Part shown: in pieces, positions 22,885-31,651 of the stretch | How the letters are laid out: the number at the start of each line of letters is the position of its first letter | Numbering within the stretch: the first letter of the stretch is position 1 | Source: Alphaproteobacteria bacterium | GTDB lineage: Bacteria > Pseudomonadota > Alphaproteobacteria > SHVZ01 | DNA: 42,290 nucleotides | Assembly: GCA_016869285.1 (NCBI GenBank) | Contig: VGEN01000022.1 | Coordinates: 1-42,290 of the forward strand | Reading direction: 5' to 3' | Position numbers and translations under genes: made by a program | Notes under the pieces: generated by a model | Told to the model about the DNA's origin: nothing | The model's input: the letters and a program-made list of their open reading frames with translations, nothing else | Database searches by the model: none

Positions 22885-23769
22885 CTACCTTCCCGGTGCG
22901 CCCTTGCCGCTGAGGTCGTTGAAGAAGCGGAAGAACTCGCTGTCGGGCGTCAGCACGAGCGTGGTTGAGCCGTCGCCGAGCGATTGCTTGTAGGCTTCCA
23001 TCGAGCGGTAGAAGGCGAAGAACTGCGGATCCTGGCCGAAGGCCTCGGCATAGAGCCGGATCGCCTGGGCATCGCCCTCGCCGCGCAGCGTCTGGGCTTG
23101 CTGCTGGGCGGTGGCGACGATGACCACGCGCTGGCGGTCGGCATCGGCGCGGATCTGCTGGGCAACCTCCGAGCCTTCGCCGCGGAACTCCCGCGCCTCG
23201 CGATCGCGCTCGGACTTCATCCGCGCGTAGATCGCCTGGCTGGTCTGGTCGGGATAGTCGGCGCGCTTGATGCGCACATCGATCATCTCGATGCCGAGCG
23301 GCTGGGTGGCCTGGTTGACCTCCTGGAAGATTGCCTGGGTGATCTGGCCGCGGCGAAACGACAGGATATTGGTCAGCGATTCGTTGCCGAGAACGCGGCG
23401 CATCGCCGAGTTGATGATGGCGCCAAGACGCGCCCGTGCGCCCGCCTCGTTGTTGACCGTCTGGTAGAAGCGCAACGGGTCGGTGATGCGGTAGCGCCCA
23501 TAGGCGTCGACGTCGAGGCGCTTCTGGTCGATCAGGATCACCTGCTGCTTCGGCGGGTCGATGTCGAGGATACGCTTCTCGAAGTACTGCACATCCTGGA
23601 TGAAGGGCAGCTTCACCTTGAGGCCGGGTTCCTGGATCACGCGCTTCGGATCGCCGAACTGCAGGACCAGCGCCTGCTGCTGCTGGGGCACGGTGAACAG
23701 CGAGCCCCAGGCGACCACGACGAGAGCGACGACGGCGGCGCCGAGCGCGCCGAGGAAGTTGCGGCTCAT
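22885..23769 (-). CDS. hflC: HflC, modulator of the FtsH protease
   Basis: SPFH-domain membrane protein of 294 residues. One N-terminal helix (FLGALGAAVVALVVVAWGSL) anchors it with the SPFH domain outside: FTVPQQQQALVLQFGDPKRV, then KRILDIDPPKQQVILIDQKR. A coiled coil follows (MKSERDREAREFRGEGSEVA), and the tail FRFFNDLSGKG is typical. With HflK it forms a large cage that encloses FtsH and limits its access to membrane proteins. The ATG overlaps the hflK stop by 4 bases (ATGA), so the two are made in step. Confidence 0.96.
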   Translation of the reverse strand: MSRNFLGALGAAVVALVVVAWGSLFTVPQQQQALVLQFGDPKRVIQEPGLKVKLPFIQDVQYFEKRILDIDPPKQQVILIDQKRLDVDAYGRYRITDPLRFYQTVNNEAGARARLGAIINSAMRRVLGNESLTNILSFRRGQITQAIFQEVNQATQPLGIEMIDVRIKRADYPDQTSQAIYARMKSERDREAREFRGEGSEVAQQIRADADRQRVVIVATAQQQAQTLRGEGDAQAIRLYAEAFGQDPQFFAFYRSMEAYKQSLGDGSTTLVLTPDSEFFRFFNDLSGKGAPGR

Positions 23770-24920
23770 GGCTTCTTCTCCTCGGCCCTCTTTCTGATCT
23801 CGGGCAGCGGTAGGTAGGGCAGCACGCCGCCGGTGCCGCTCGACTGCTTGTCGATCACCACCTTCTGCGCTCCGCGCAGAACCTCTTCCAGGGTCTCGAG
23901 GTAGATGCGCTGCGTGGTCACGTCCTTGTTGACCTTGTAGGCCTCATAGACGGACTTGAAGCGATTGGCGTCGCCGGTGGCACGCGCAACCACCTCCTCG
24001 CGGTAGGCACGCGCTTCCTGGATCAGCTTCTCGGCCTCGCCGCGGGCGCGCGGCACCACGTCGTTGCGATAGGCATCGGCCTCGTTGCGCAGCCGCTCCT
24101 TGTCGGCGCGAGCGCGCTGCACCTCGTTGAAGGCATCGACCACCTGGCTCGGCGGATCGACCTCGAGGAGCTGGACCTGGCGGATCTCGATGCCGGCCTT
24201 GTAGTCGTCGAGCAGGCGCTGAAGAAGCTCGACCGTCTGCTGCTCGATCTGGGCACGGCCTTCGGTGAAGACGGTCTGAATCGGCTTCTGGCCGACGGAC
24301 TCGCGCAGCGCCGACTCCGCCGCCGCCTTCACCGTGCCTTCCGGCTGGCGCACGTTGAAGACGTATTGGCCGGCGTCCTTCACGCGCCAGAAGACGACGA
24401 ACTTGATGTCGACGATGTTCTCGTCGCCGGTCAGCATCAGCGCCTCGTCCTGCACCTCGCGGCGCGGACTGGCGCGGGTGCCGTCGGCCGAGCGGAAGCC
24501 GATCTCGATGCGGTTCTCGCGCGTGACGTTCGGGGTCAGCACGGACTCGATCGGCTTCGGCAGATGATAGTTGAGGCCGGGGCTCGCAGTCCGCACCCAC
24601 TGGCCGAAACGCAGCACCACGCCCTGCTCGTCGGGGGCGATCCGGTAGAAACCGCTGGCGAGCCAGAGCAGCAGGCCGATCAGGACAGCGAAGCCGACGC
24701 CGCGGGCGCCGCCGATGCCGCCGGGCAAGATACGGCGCATGCGGTCCTGGCCCCGGCGGAGCATATCCTCCAGATCGGGCGGCTGCATGCCTCCCGGCCC
24801 CCGGCCGCCCCAGGGGCTCTTTGGCCCCCCGCCGCCGCTACCGCCACCACCGCCCCAAGGGCCGCCGCTGTTGCCGCCGCCGCCCCAGGGCCCGCCGCCC
24901 CCTTGATTCTGCCAAGGCAT
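23766..24920 (-). CDS. hflK: HflK, modulator of the FtsH protease
   Basis: Partner of HflC, 384 residues. The first 65 residues are a Gly/Trp/Pro-rich cytoplasmic tail (GGGGPWGGGGNSGGPWGGGG and more), longer than in enterobacteria but usual in alphaproteobacteria. One helix (GVGFAVLIGLLLWLASGFYR) precedes the SPFH domain with APDEQGVVLRFGQWVRTASP and LNYHLPKPIE. A coiled coil around QRARADKERLRNEADAYRND follows. The ATG at 24920 has AGGAG eight bases upstream; the frame continues 20 codons further without support. Its promoter should lie in the 112-base gap shared with the divergent apbC. Confidence 0.96.
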   Translation of the reverse strand: MPWQNQGGGGPWGGGGNSGGPWGGGGGSGGGGPKSPWGGRGPGGMQPPDLEDMLRRGQDRMRRILPGGIGGARGVGFAVLIGLLLWLASGFYRIAPDEQGVVLRFGQWVRTASPGLNYHLPKPIESVLTPNVTRENRIEIGFRSADGTRASPRREVQDEALMLTGDENIVDIKFVVFWRVKDAGQYVFNVRQPEGTVKAAAESALRESVGQKPIQTVFTEGRAQIEQQTVELLQRLLDDYKAGIEIRQVQLLEVDPPSQVVDAFNEVQRARADKERLRNEADAYRNDVVPRARGEAEKLIQEARAYREEVVARATGDANRFKSVYEAYKVNKDVTTQRIYLETLEEVLRGAQKVVIDKQSSGTGGVLPYLPLPEIRKRAEEKKP

Positions 24921-25032
24921 CGCCCCTGCTCCTGTCCCGCCCCGGTTCTTGAAAGGATGTGGAATTGCCGGGGGCCACACGCATATTGTGATAACCCCCC
25001 TCTATTCAAGCGCAAACGGCCGGAAGGGCCCG

Positions 25033-26169
25033 ATGACCCAAGTGACCGAAGCCGCCGTCATGGATGCCCTCAAGAGGGTCAAGGACCCCGACCGCGGCCA
25101 GGACGTGGTCGCGCTCGGCATGGTCCAGGGCATGGCGATCAAAGGCGGGCATGTGCACTTCACCCTCGAGGTCGAGGCCGAGCGGGGGCCGAAGCTGGAG
25201 CCCCTGCGCAGGGCGGCCGAGAAGGCGGTCGAGGCGCTGCCCGGCGTTCTGTCGGTCACCGCCGTGCTAACCGCCGACAAGCCGGCGCGAGGCGGCCAGG
25301 GGCATCGGCACGGCCATGCGCATGGCCAGGGTCACCAGCACGGTCAGGGCCAGCCGAACAAGCCGCTGATTCCGGGCGTCAGGACCATCGTCGCCGTCGC
25401 CTCCGGCAAGGGCGGCGTCGGCAAGTCAACGACCGCGGTCAACCTCGCGCTCGCGCTCAAGGGCAAGGGTCTCAAGGTCGGCATCCTCGATGCCGACATC
25501 TACGGACCCTCGCTGCCGCGGATGATGGCGATATCGGGCAAGCCCGAGACCACCGACGGCAAGGTGCTGGAGCCGAAGGAGGGCTACGGCGTCAAGACCA
25601 TGTCGATCGGCTACCTGATCGCCGAGGACACACCGATGATCTGGCGCGGGCCGATGGTGATGAGCGCGATCGAGCAGATGCTCAGGGACGTCAACTGGGG
25701 CGAGCTCGATATCATGGTGGTCGATCTGCCGCCCGGCACCGGCGACGCCCAGCTCACCATGGCGCAGCGCGTGCCGCTCTCAGGCGCCGTCATCGTCTCG
25801 ACGCCGCAGGACATCGCTCTCCTCGATGCGCGCAAGGGCCTCGGCATGTTCCGGAAGGTGGATGTGCCTGTCCTCGGCATCGTCGAGAACATGAGCTACT
25901 TCCTCTGCCCGCATTGCGGCGAGAGGAGCGACATCTTCGCCCATGGCGGCGCGCGCCGCGAAGCCGCGCGCCTCGGCACCGAGTTCCTCGGAGAGATCCC
26001 GCTCGACATCGCCATCCGCGAGACTTCCGATCAGGGCTTCCCGATCGTGATCTCGAAGCCCGACCACCCGCAGGCCAAGGTCTATCGCGAGATCGCCGAC
26101 CGGGTCTGGGCAAAGCTCACGGGCGAGGCGCCGGCCAACCGCCCGGCGCCCAGGATCGTGGTGAGCTGA
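25033..26169 (+). CDS. apbC: Mrp/ApbC/NBP35-type Fe-S cluster carrier ATPase
   Basis: A 378-residue cytoplasmic P-loop ATPase that holds and delivers [4Fe-4S] clusters. Residues 1-80 are a MIP18-like domain (DALKRVKDPDRGQDVVALGM). Residues 112-370 are the ATPase, with the deviant Walker A ASGKGGVGKST at 123-133, ILDADIYGPSLPRMM, VVDLPPGTGDAQL and the cluster-binding C-x-x-C in SYFLCPHCGE. Between the domains (90-108) lies an unusually His-rich linker, HRHGHAHGQGHQHGQGQ. The ATG at 25033 has GGAAGGG upstream. It is divergent from hflK. Confidence 0.95.
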   Translation: MTQVTEAAVMDALKRVKDPDRGQDVVALGMVQGMAIKGGHVHFTLEVEAERGPKLEPLRRAAEKAVEALPGVLSVTAVLTADKPARGGQGHRHGHAHGQGHQHGQGQPNKPLIPGVRTIVAVASGKGGVGKSTTAVNLALALKGKGLKVGILDADIYGPSLPRMMAISGKPETTDGKVLEPKEGYGVKTMSIGYLIAEDTPMIWRGPMVMSAIEQMLRDVNWGELDIMVVDLPPGTGDAQLTMAQRVPLSGAVIVSTPQDIALLDARKGLGMFRKVDVPVLGIVENMSYFLCPHCGERSDIFAHGGARREAARLGTEFLGEIPLDIAIRETSDQGFPIVISKPDHPQAKVYREIADRVWAKLTGEAPANRPAPRIVVS

Positions 26170-26303
26170 GCCGGGTCAACCTCCCGGCCGCCTCATACTT
26201 TCGGGTCATACGGGCGCCCCCCGGGGTCCGCCACTCTATGGCGGCATGACATTGAGGTCCGGCTTCCGCCGGAACCCGCAATGTGCCGGATCGGAGCAGC
26301 GAC

Positions 26304-27089
26304 GTGACCACTCATTCGCCAAAGGGATTCCTGAGCCGCTTCGGCTTCGATCGCCTCTTCGAACGGCTGTCCGGTCCGTCCAACCGTACCCTCCAACGGA
26401 TCGCCAATTCGGCCGTGGTCCTCATCTGGGGGAGCTTTTTCGCTTTTTGCCTGGTCGTCGCGCTGATCGCGGGCTTCGGCAGCGGGCTCCCCAACTGGCT
26501 GCCGGCTTCGGTGATCGAGCCGCTGCGGGCGGCGTTGATGTCGGGGAATTTGCACGTCGAGCTGACGATCGAGTACCTCGTGCACTGGGGCTTCAAGGAG
26601 GCCCTCGCCAGCGTCCTGCTCAAGGTCTTCATGGTCGGCGGCGTGCTGATCGGCGCGCTGATCATCCTCCGCCAGCTGCCGAAGCTGGCGATGCTGCTGC
26701 CCTGGGCCGGAGCGACCGGCCCGGCCAGGACCGAAGAGCCGAGGATCCGCCTGACCCGTCCGCTGCGCGTCGGCGTGAACAGCCATGACGCGCTCTACCT
26801 GCACCAGTTCGATATGAACATCGACATTGTGCTCCGCCTCGCTTCGGACACCGGATCGGTCATCAGCGGACTCTCGCAGATCGCCGCGGCCATGCTGCAG
26901 GCGAGTAGCGCCGTCATCGATCACGCCAACGGCAACGTCAAAGCCAGCACAATGAAGAAGCAGCTGACGCGCGCGGCTCGCAAGGCCGACAAGCGCATCC
27001 GGCGGGTAGAGCTGCGCGACCTCGGCTACGTCATGATCGAGCGGGCCAGCGGGGAGGCGGTCTTCCAACAGTATCTGCCGACGGACTGA
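26304..27089 (+). CDS. Membrane protein of unknown function
   Basis: A 261-residue protein. Two membrane helices are clear: about 35-58 (NSAVVLIWGSFFAFCLVVAL) and 100-123 (ALASVLLKVFMVGGVLIGAL). The C-terminal 110 residues are soluble, probably cytoplasmic, with a helical AAAMLQASSAVIDHANGNVK stretch and a basic cluster KKQLTRAARKADKRIRR. I chose the GTG at 26304 because GGAG lies seven bases upstream; a GTG at 26283 is the alternative. No family is recognised. Confidence 0.65.
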   Translation: MTTHSPKGFLSRFGFDRLFERLSGPSNRTLQRIANSAVVLIWGSFFAFCLVVALIAGFGSGLPNWLPASVIEPLRAALMSGNLHVELTIEYLVHWGFKEALASVLLKVFMVGGVLIGALIILRQLPKLAMLLPWAGATGPARTEEPRIRLTRPLRVGVNSHDALYLHQFDMNIDIVLRLASDTGSVISGLSQIAAAMLQASSAVIDHANGNVKASTMKKQLTRAARKADKRIRRVELRDLGYVMIERASGEAVFQQYLPTD

Positions 27090-27141
27090 GCGCCGGCAAA
27101 GGCGCTTGCGCGGCCGTCTCGGCGCCCCCGATACTCGGCCG

Positions 27142-27663
27142 ATGAGCGACGCTGCCGCAGTCGACTGGCGCCACGAGATTCATCCGCTGCTGCGCGCAGC
27201 AGGCATCCGCCAAGTCGCCTATGTGCCGGATGCCGGACACATAAGGCTGATCGAGGCGTGCCACGCCGATCCGTCGATGCGCGCGATCGTCCTGACCAAC
27301 GAGGCCGAGGGGATGGGCGTGCTCGCCGGCGCCTGGCTCGGCGGCCAGCGCGGCGTGATGCTGATGCAGTCCTCCGGCGTCGGGAACTGCGTCAATGCGT
27401 TGTCGCTGACGCAGATCTGCCGTTTCCCGTTCCTCGCGCTGGTGACCATGCGCGGCGAGTGGGGCGAGTTCAACGGCTGGCAGGTGCCGATGGGCCAGAA
27501 CACCGAAGCGGCGTTCAAGGGCGCCGGCGTCATCGTGCAGCGCTGCGATCATCCCGAGGATGTGGCGCCGACCATCGACGCCGCTCTCGCGCTCGCCTTC
27601 GACGGCGAGGTCGCGGTCGCCGTGCTGCTCTCGCAGCGGCTGATCGGACGAAAGAGGTTCTGA
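27142..27663 (+). CDS. TPP-dependent decarboxylase, N-terminal (alpha) subunit, sulfopyruvate/phosphonopyruvate decarboxylase type
   Basis: A 173-residue pyrimidine-binding half of a thiamine diphosphate enzyme. The cofactor-activating glutamate is in the LTNEAEGMGVLAGAWLGG segment (E54), followed by GVMLMQSSGVGNCVNALSLT, characteristic of the split decarboxylases that include ComD/E and phosphonopyruvate decarboxylase. The other half is the next gene, which shares one base (TGATG), so an alpha-beta complex is expected. No coenzyme M, taurine or phosphonate genes are near, so the oxo-acid substrate is open. The ATG at 27142 fits the homologous start; the Shine-Dalgarno is weak. Confidence 0.85.
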   Translation: MSDAAAVDWRHEIHPLLRAAGIRQVAYVPDAGHIRLIEACHADPSMRAIVLTNEAEGMGVLAGAWLGGQRGVMLMQSSGVGNCVNALSLTQICRFPFLALVTMRGEWGEFNGWQVPMGQNTEAAFKGAGVIVQRCDHPEDVAPTIDAALALAFDGEVAVAVLLSQRLIGRKRF

Positions 27664-28229
27664 TGGCGCTCGACCGACGCGAGGCGGTGAGGCGCCTTCT
27701 GGCCGATCGCGGCGACATGTTGGTTGTCTCGGGACTGGGCTCGCCCACCTACGATGTCGCCGCGGCCGGCGACGACGACCGCAACTTCTACCTTTGGGGC
27801 GCGATGGGCTCGGCCTCCCTGATCGGGCTCGGCCTCGCGATCGCGCAACCGCAGAGGCGCGTGCTGGTCGTCACCGGCGACGGCGAGATCCTGATGGGCC
27901 TCGGCGGCCTCGCCTCGATCGCCGCGCAGCGTCCGTCGAACCTCGTCATCGTTGTTCTCGACAACGAACGCTACGGCGAGACCGGCATGCAGAAGAGCCA
28001 TACAGCGCATGGCACCGATCTCGCCGCCGTGGCCCAAGGCTGCGGCTTCCCGCGCACGGCGACGGTGCAGGACGAATCCGAGCTCGACCGCATCATTCGA
28101 GACATCCGTGCCGGCGAGGGGCCGATGCTGGTGGCGATCAAGGTCGCCGCCGGCGAGGCGCCACGCGTGCTGCCAAGCCGCGACGGCGTCGAGATCAAGA
28201 ACCGGTTCCGGAAGGCGATCGGGGTCTAG
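27663..28229 (+). CDS. TPP-dependent decarboxylase, C-terminal (beta) subunit
   Basis: A 188-residue diphosphate-binding half of the same enzyme. The Mg-TPP motif is complete: GDG at 72-74 (VVTGDGEILMGLGG) and N101 in VLDNERYGETG about 27 residues later. FYLWGAMGSASLIGLGLAIA precedes it, as in ComE-like subunits. The ATG overlaps the alpha stop by one base. Together the two subunits equal the length of a one-chain decarboxylase such as phosphonopyruvate decarboxylase. The gene is followed by the phosphatase gene after 94 bases. Confidence 0.87.
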   Translation: MALDRREAVRRLLADRGDMLVVSGLGSPTYDVAAAGDDDRNFYLWGAMGSASLIGLGLAIAQPQRRVLVVTGDGEILMGLGGLASIAAQRPSNLVIVVLDNERYGETGMQKSHTAHGTDLAAVAQGCGFPRTATVQDESELDRIIRDIRAGEGPMLVAIKVAAGEAPRVLPSRDGVEIKNRFRKAIGV

Positions 28230-28323
28230 CAACGCCGCCGGCATCGCCGAAGCGTGACTGCCCTCTCACGCCGAGCTAGTGTCCAAGATCCGAGATCGCC
28301 GCATCCAAGCCCGGGAGACGGTC

Positions 28324-29922
28324 ATGCCGACCCTGATCGACGACATTCGCTCGCTTTCCCGTCGCGGCCTGCTCAAGGGCGCATCCGCGTCGGCGCTGCT
28401 CGCCGCGCTGATGCCGGCGACCTCGCGCTCCGTCTGGGCGAACCCGGTGTTCGCCGCGTACCCTTTCCCGCTCGGCATCGCCTCGGGCGATCCGCTGCCG
28501 GACGGCGTGGTGATCTGGACGCGCGTGGCGCCGGACCCGCTGAACGGCGGCGGCATGCCGATGAGGGCGGTGCCGGTCGGCTGGGAGGTGGCGGCCGACG
28601 AGCGCTTTCGCACCGTCGTGCGGAAGGGCGAGGCGCTGGCGCGGCCGGAGCTCGGCCACAGCGTCCATGTCGAGGTCGGCGGCCTCGAGCCGGCGCGGCC
28701 CTACTGGTATCGCTTTCGCGTCGGGCAGGAGCTGAGCCCAGCCGGCCGCACCAGGACCGCACCGGCGCCCGGCGCGTCGCCGGCAATGCTGCGCTTCGCC
28801 AATGCCGGCTGCCAGCGCTACGAAGATGGCTACTTCACCGCTTTCGCCCATCTCGCCAAGGAAAATCTCGACTTCGTCTTCCACTACGGCGACTACATCT
28901 ACGAGTATCGCGAGCGCAACACGCCGCTCCGGCGCGCGCGAGAGGTGCGCGGAGACGAGACCTACACCGTCGTCGACTACCGGAACCGCTACGCGATCTA
29001 CAAGCTCGATGCCGATCTCCAGGCCGCGCATGCGGCGCATCCCTTCCTCGCGAGCTACGACGACCACGAGGTCGACAACAACTGGGCCGGCGCGATCAGC
29101 GAGGAGGATGGCAGCGAGGCGTTCCCGCATGCCGTGCCGCCGGAGTATTTTGCGCTACGCAAGCAGATGGCGCTGAACGCCTGGTACGAGAACATGCCGG
29201 TCAGGAAGGCACAGCTGCCGCGCGGACCGGAGATCGCTGCCTACCGACGGCTGCGCTACGGCCGTCTCGCCGAGATCAACATCCTCGACACGCGCCAATA
29301 CCGCGACGACCAGCCCTGCAATGACGGCGTCAAGACGCCCTGTCCGGCCGTCGACAACCCGAATGCCCAGATCCTCGGCCCCGACCAGGAGCGCTGGTTG
29401 TTCGACGGCCTCGCCCGGTCCGATGTCGCCTGGAATATCCTCGCCCAGCAGGTCCCGGTGATGCGCCGCGACCTTGCGCCGTCCGATCCGCCGCAGATCT
29501 CCATGGACAAATGGGACGCTTACCCAGCAGCACGTGACCGGCTGTTCCGACACCTGGAGACGGTCAAGGTGAGGGGCCTCGTTGCGCTGGCCGGCGACGT
29601 CCACAACGCCTGGGCCGGCGATCTCAAGGCCGACTTCCGCAATCCCGCCAGCGTCACGCTCGGCACCGAGTTCATCGCCGCATCGATCGCGACCACTGGC
29701 GACGGATTCGACATCGACGAGCTGCGCCGCACCCAAGTCGAGCGCAACCCGCACGTCAAATACTTCAACAACCGCCGCGGCTACTCGGTGCATGAGGCCA
29801 CGGCCGATCGCATGACTGTGAATTTCCGCGCCGTCGACTATGTCACGCGACCCGGTGCACCGCTCGTGACCAAGGCAAGTTACGCCGTCGAGAATGCCAA
29901 GCCTGGCGTCGTCAGCGCGTAA
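28324..29922 (+). CDS. PhoD-family alkaline phosphatase/phosphodiesterase
   Basis: Exported metallo-phosphatase of 532 residues. A twin-arginine signal (LSRRGLLKGASASALLAALM) ends near VWA. The N-terminal PhoD domain carries PLGIASGDPLPDGVVIWTRV. The catalytic domain shows ANAGCQRYEDGYF, FVFHYGDYIYEY, the metal site ASYDDHEVDNNWAG, then ALAGDVHNAWAGDL and GTEFIAASIATTGDG. PhoD enzymes use Fe and Ca and release phosphate from mono- and diesters, such as teichoic or nucleic-acid fragments. The ATG at 28324 has GGGAG seven bases upstream; a GTG at 28279 would add residues before the signal and is less likely. I see no Pho box. Confidence 0.92.
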   Translation: MPTLIDDIRSLSRRGLLKGASASALLAALMPATSRSVWANPVFAAYPFPLGIASGDPLPDGVVIWTRVAPDPLNGGGMPMRAVPVGWEVAADERFRTVVRKGEALARPELGHSVHVEVGGLEPARPYWYRFRVGQELSPAGRTRTAPAPGASPAMLRFANAGCQRYEDGYFTAFAHLAKENLDFVFHYGDYIYEYRERNTPLRRAREVRGDETYTVVDYRNRYAIYKLDADLQAAHAAHPFLASYDDHEVDNNWAGAISEEDGSEAFPHAVPPEYFALRKQMALNAWYENMPVRKAQLPRGPEIAAYRRLRYGRLAEINILDTRQYRDDQPCNDGVKTPCPAVDNPNAQILGPDQERWLFDGLARSDVAWNILAQQVPVMRRDLAPSDPPQISMDKWDAYPAARDRLFRHLETVKVRGLVALAGDVHNAWAGDLKADFRNPASVTLGTEFIAASIATTGDGFDIDELRRTQVERNPHVKYFNNRRGYSVHEATADRMTVNFRAVDYVTRPGAPLVTKASYAVENAKPGVVSA

Positions 29923-29928
29923 GAAGCG

Positions 29929-31164
29929 TTACGCCGGCTGCAGCGTCGGCGCCGCGGGCTGGCGGTTTTCGCGGATGGTGAAGGCCATGAATCCTGCCGC
30001 GATGGCGACGGCGATCGAGGCGATCCACACCGCATCGTACTGCGCATAGAGGTCGTAGAGGATGCCGGCCATGAAGGCGCCGGCGGCGCCGCCGAGCGCG
30101 TGGCCGGCGGAGAGCAGGCCCATGGCGAGGCCCATGATGCGCTTGCCGAGATGGGAGGCAACCAGGCTCGCGGTCGGCGGCACGGTCGAATAGTCGAACA
30201 CGCCGAAAGCGACGGCGAAGATGAACAGCATCTGGACATCGCCGGCGATGCACATCAGCAGGAGGAAGCAGAGGCCGCGGCCGATATAGATGATGCCGAG
30301 CAGCAGCGGCCGGTTCATGCGGTCGGTGAGATAGCCCGACAGCGTCATTCCCATCATGTTGACGCCGGCCAAGACGCCATAGGCGGTGGCGCTGGTCAGC
30401 GGCGGGAAGCCGCAGGAGATCGCATAGGGGATCAGATGCACCTCGACCGTGCCCGAGGTGGTGAAGCCGCAGATGACGAAGCTCCAGAACAGCGCGTGGA
30501 AGACCGGGCTGGTGAGCAGGAATTTGAGGCGCTCGCCGATCGGCGCGTCGGGTTCCTGCAGCGCCTTCGCCTGCGCCAGGATCGCCTCGCGGCCGGGGAT
30601 CAAGAAAAACAGGATCGGCGCCACGACCAGCGCCGCGAGGGCGAGATAGATGTAGCCGATGCGCCAGCCCGAGGACTGCAGCAGCAGGGCCAGCAGCGGC
30701 ACGATCACGAGCTGGCCGGCGGTGAGGCCCGCCGTGGCGATGCCGGTGGCGAGGCCGCGGTTCTTCTCGAAGAACCAGGCAAGCGTCGGCGCGATGGTGT
30801 GGTTGCCGAAGAAGCCGAAGCCGAGCGCGGTGACGATGCCGAAGGTGATGAAGAACGCGGTCGGCGACTCGATCGTCGCGGTTAGCGCCGTGCCGGCCGC
30901 GATCAGCAGCATGCCCGCAACCAGCAGCGGCCGCGGGCCGAAGCGGTCCTGGAAGTTGCCGGCGAGCGGCGCCACGCAGGCAACCGAGATCAGCATCATC
31001 GCGCCGACGAAGGAGACGAAGCCGCGCGTCCAGCCGAGCTCGGCCTCCCAGGTCGGCATGACGAGGCCGATTGTGCCGCGCGCCGAGGCGGTCAGCGCCA
31101 AGCCCAGGAAGCAAAGGGCGACGATGGTCCAGCCGCGGGAGTCGCGGTCGGTCAATGCGGCCAT
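29929..31164 (-). CDS. MFS transporter
   Basis: Inner-membrane transporter of 411 residues with twelve predicted helices. The loop between helices 2 and 3 reads GNFQDRFGPRPLLVAGMLLI, the usual G-x(4)-D-x-(F/Y)-G-x-(R/K) motif, and its second-half counterpart is SGYLTDRMNRPLLLGIIYIG. The helix 4-5 segment GFGFFGNHTIAPTLAWFFEK resembles oxalate/formate-antiporter-like and monocarboxylate-type MFS members. Substrate unknown. The gene ends 6 bases from the PhoD stop, convergent. Confidence 0.9.
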   Translation of the reverse strand: MAALTDRDSRGWTIVALCFLGLALTASARGTIGLVMPTWEAELGWTRGFVSFVGAMMLISVACVAPLAGNFQDRFGPRPLLVAGMLLIAAGTALTATIESPTAFFITFGIVTALGFGFFGNHTIAPTLAWFFEKNRGLATGIATAGLTAGQLVIVPLLALLLQSSGWRIGYIYLALAALVVAPILFFLIPGREAILAQAKALQEPDAPIGERLKFLLTSPVFHALFWSFVICGFTTSGTVEVHLIPYAISCGFPPLTSATAYGVLAGVNMMGMTLSGYLTDRMNRPLLLGIIYIGRGLCFLLLMCIAGDVQMLFIFAVAFGVFDYSTVPPTASLVASHLGKRIMGLAMGLLSAGHALGGAAGAFMAGILYDLYAQYDAVWIASIAVAIAAGFMAFTIRENRQPAAPTLQPA

Positions 31165-31279
31165 GGTTCGATCTCTTCGACGACGAGCGGGCTTGGGGGC
31201 GGCGAGTAGGCGCCGCCCGAAGCCCGCCCGGCAAGCGAGACTTCGGCATGCCGGACATGAGCGGAGGTAATGCGTAGGG

Positions 31280-31651
31280 TTACTGGTGAACCGCCTCGAG
31301 CTTATGGCCGTCCGGATCGACGACGAAGGCGGCGTAGTAGGTCGGGCTATAATGCGGCCTCAATCCCGGCGCACCGGCATCGGTGCCGCCGGCGGCGAGC
31401 GCGGCGGCGTGGAAGGCGTCGACAGCGGCCCGGTCGGGCGCGTCGAAGGCGAGGTGGAATCCGGGGCCGGGGGACCTCGCCTCTCCGGGCCGGGCGAAGA
31501 GCGCGAGCTTGTCGCCTTTGCCCGGCGGGCCGAAGCCGACGCCGCGCTCGTTCGACCAGACGCGGACGAAGCCGATCGGCTTCAAGGCGCGCTCATAGAA
31601 GGCAGCCGAGCGCGCGAGATCCTGCACGCCGAAAGACAGGTGGCCCAGCAT
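31280..31651 (-). CDS. VOC (glyoxalase/bleomycin-resistance-fold) protein
   Basis: A 123-residue two-module beta-alpha fold. Likely metal ligands are H4 in MLGHLSFGV, a histidine in PGFHLAFDAP and the late E in DPDGHKLEAVHQ. The YSPTYYAAFVVDPDGHK block is the VOC C-terminal signature. Members act as lyases, dioxygenases or binding proteins; this one could handle a glutathione adduct, since the operon begins with a GST gene. The ATG shares one base with the stop of the cupin gene. Confidence 0.88.
   Translation of the reverse strand: MLGHLSFGVQDLARSAAFYERALKPIGFVRVWSNERGVGFGPPGKGDKLALFARPGEARSPGPGFHLAFDAPDRAAVDAFHAAALAAGGTDAGAPGLRPHYSPTYYAAFVVDPDGHKLEAVHQ

Noticed and set aside
24980..25010. 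Heat-shock (sigma-32-like) promoter for hflK, with CTTGAA at 25010-25005
   Set aside because: The -35-like box is good, but I cannot find a matching -10 box at correct spacing; left unannotated.
26170..26244. Short inverted repeats GCCGGG/CCCGGC and CCGCCA/TGGCGG after apbC
   Set aside because: Six-base arms without T runs are expected by chance in such GC-rich DNA.
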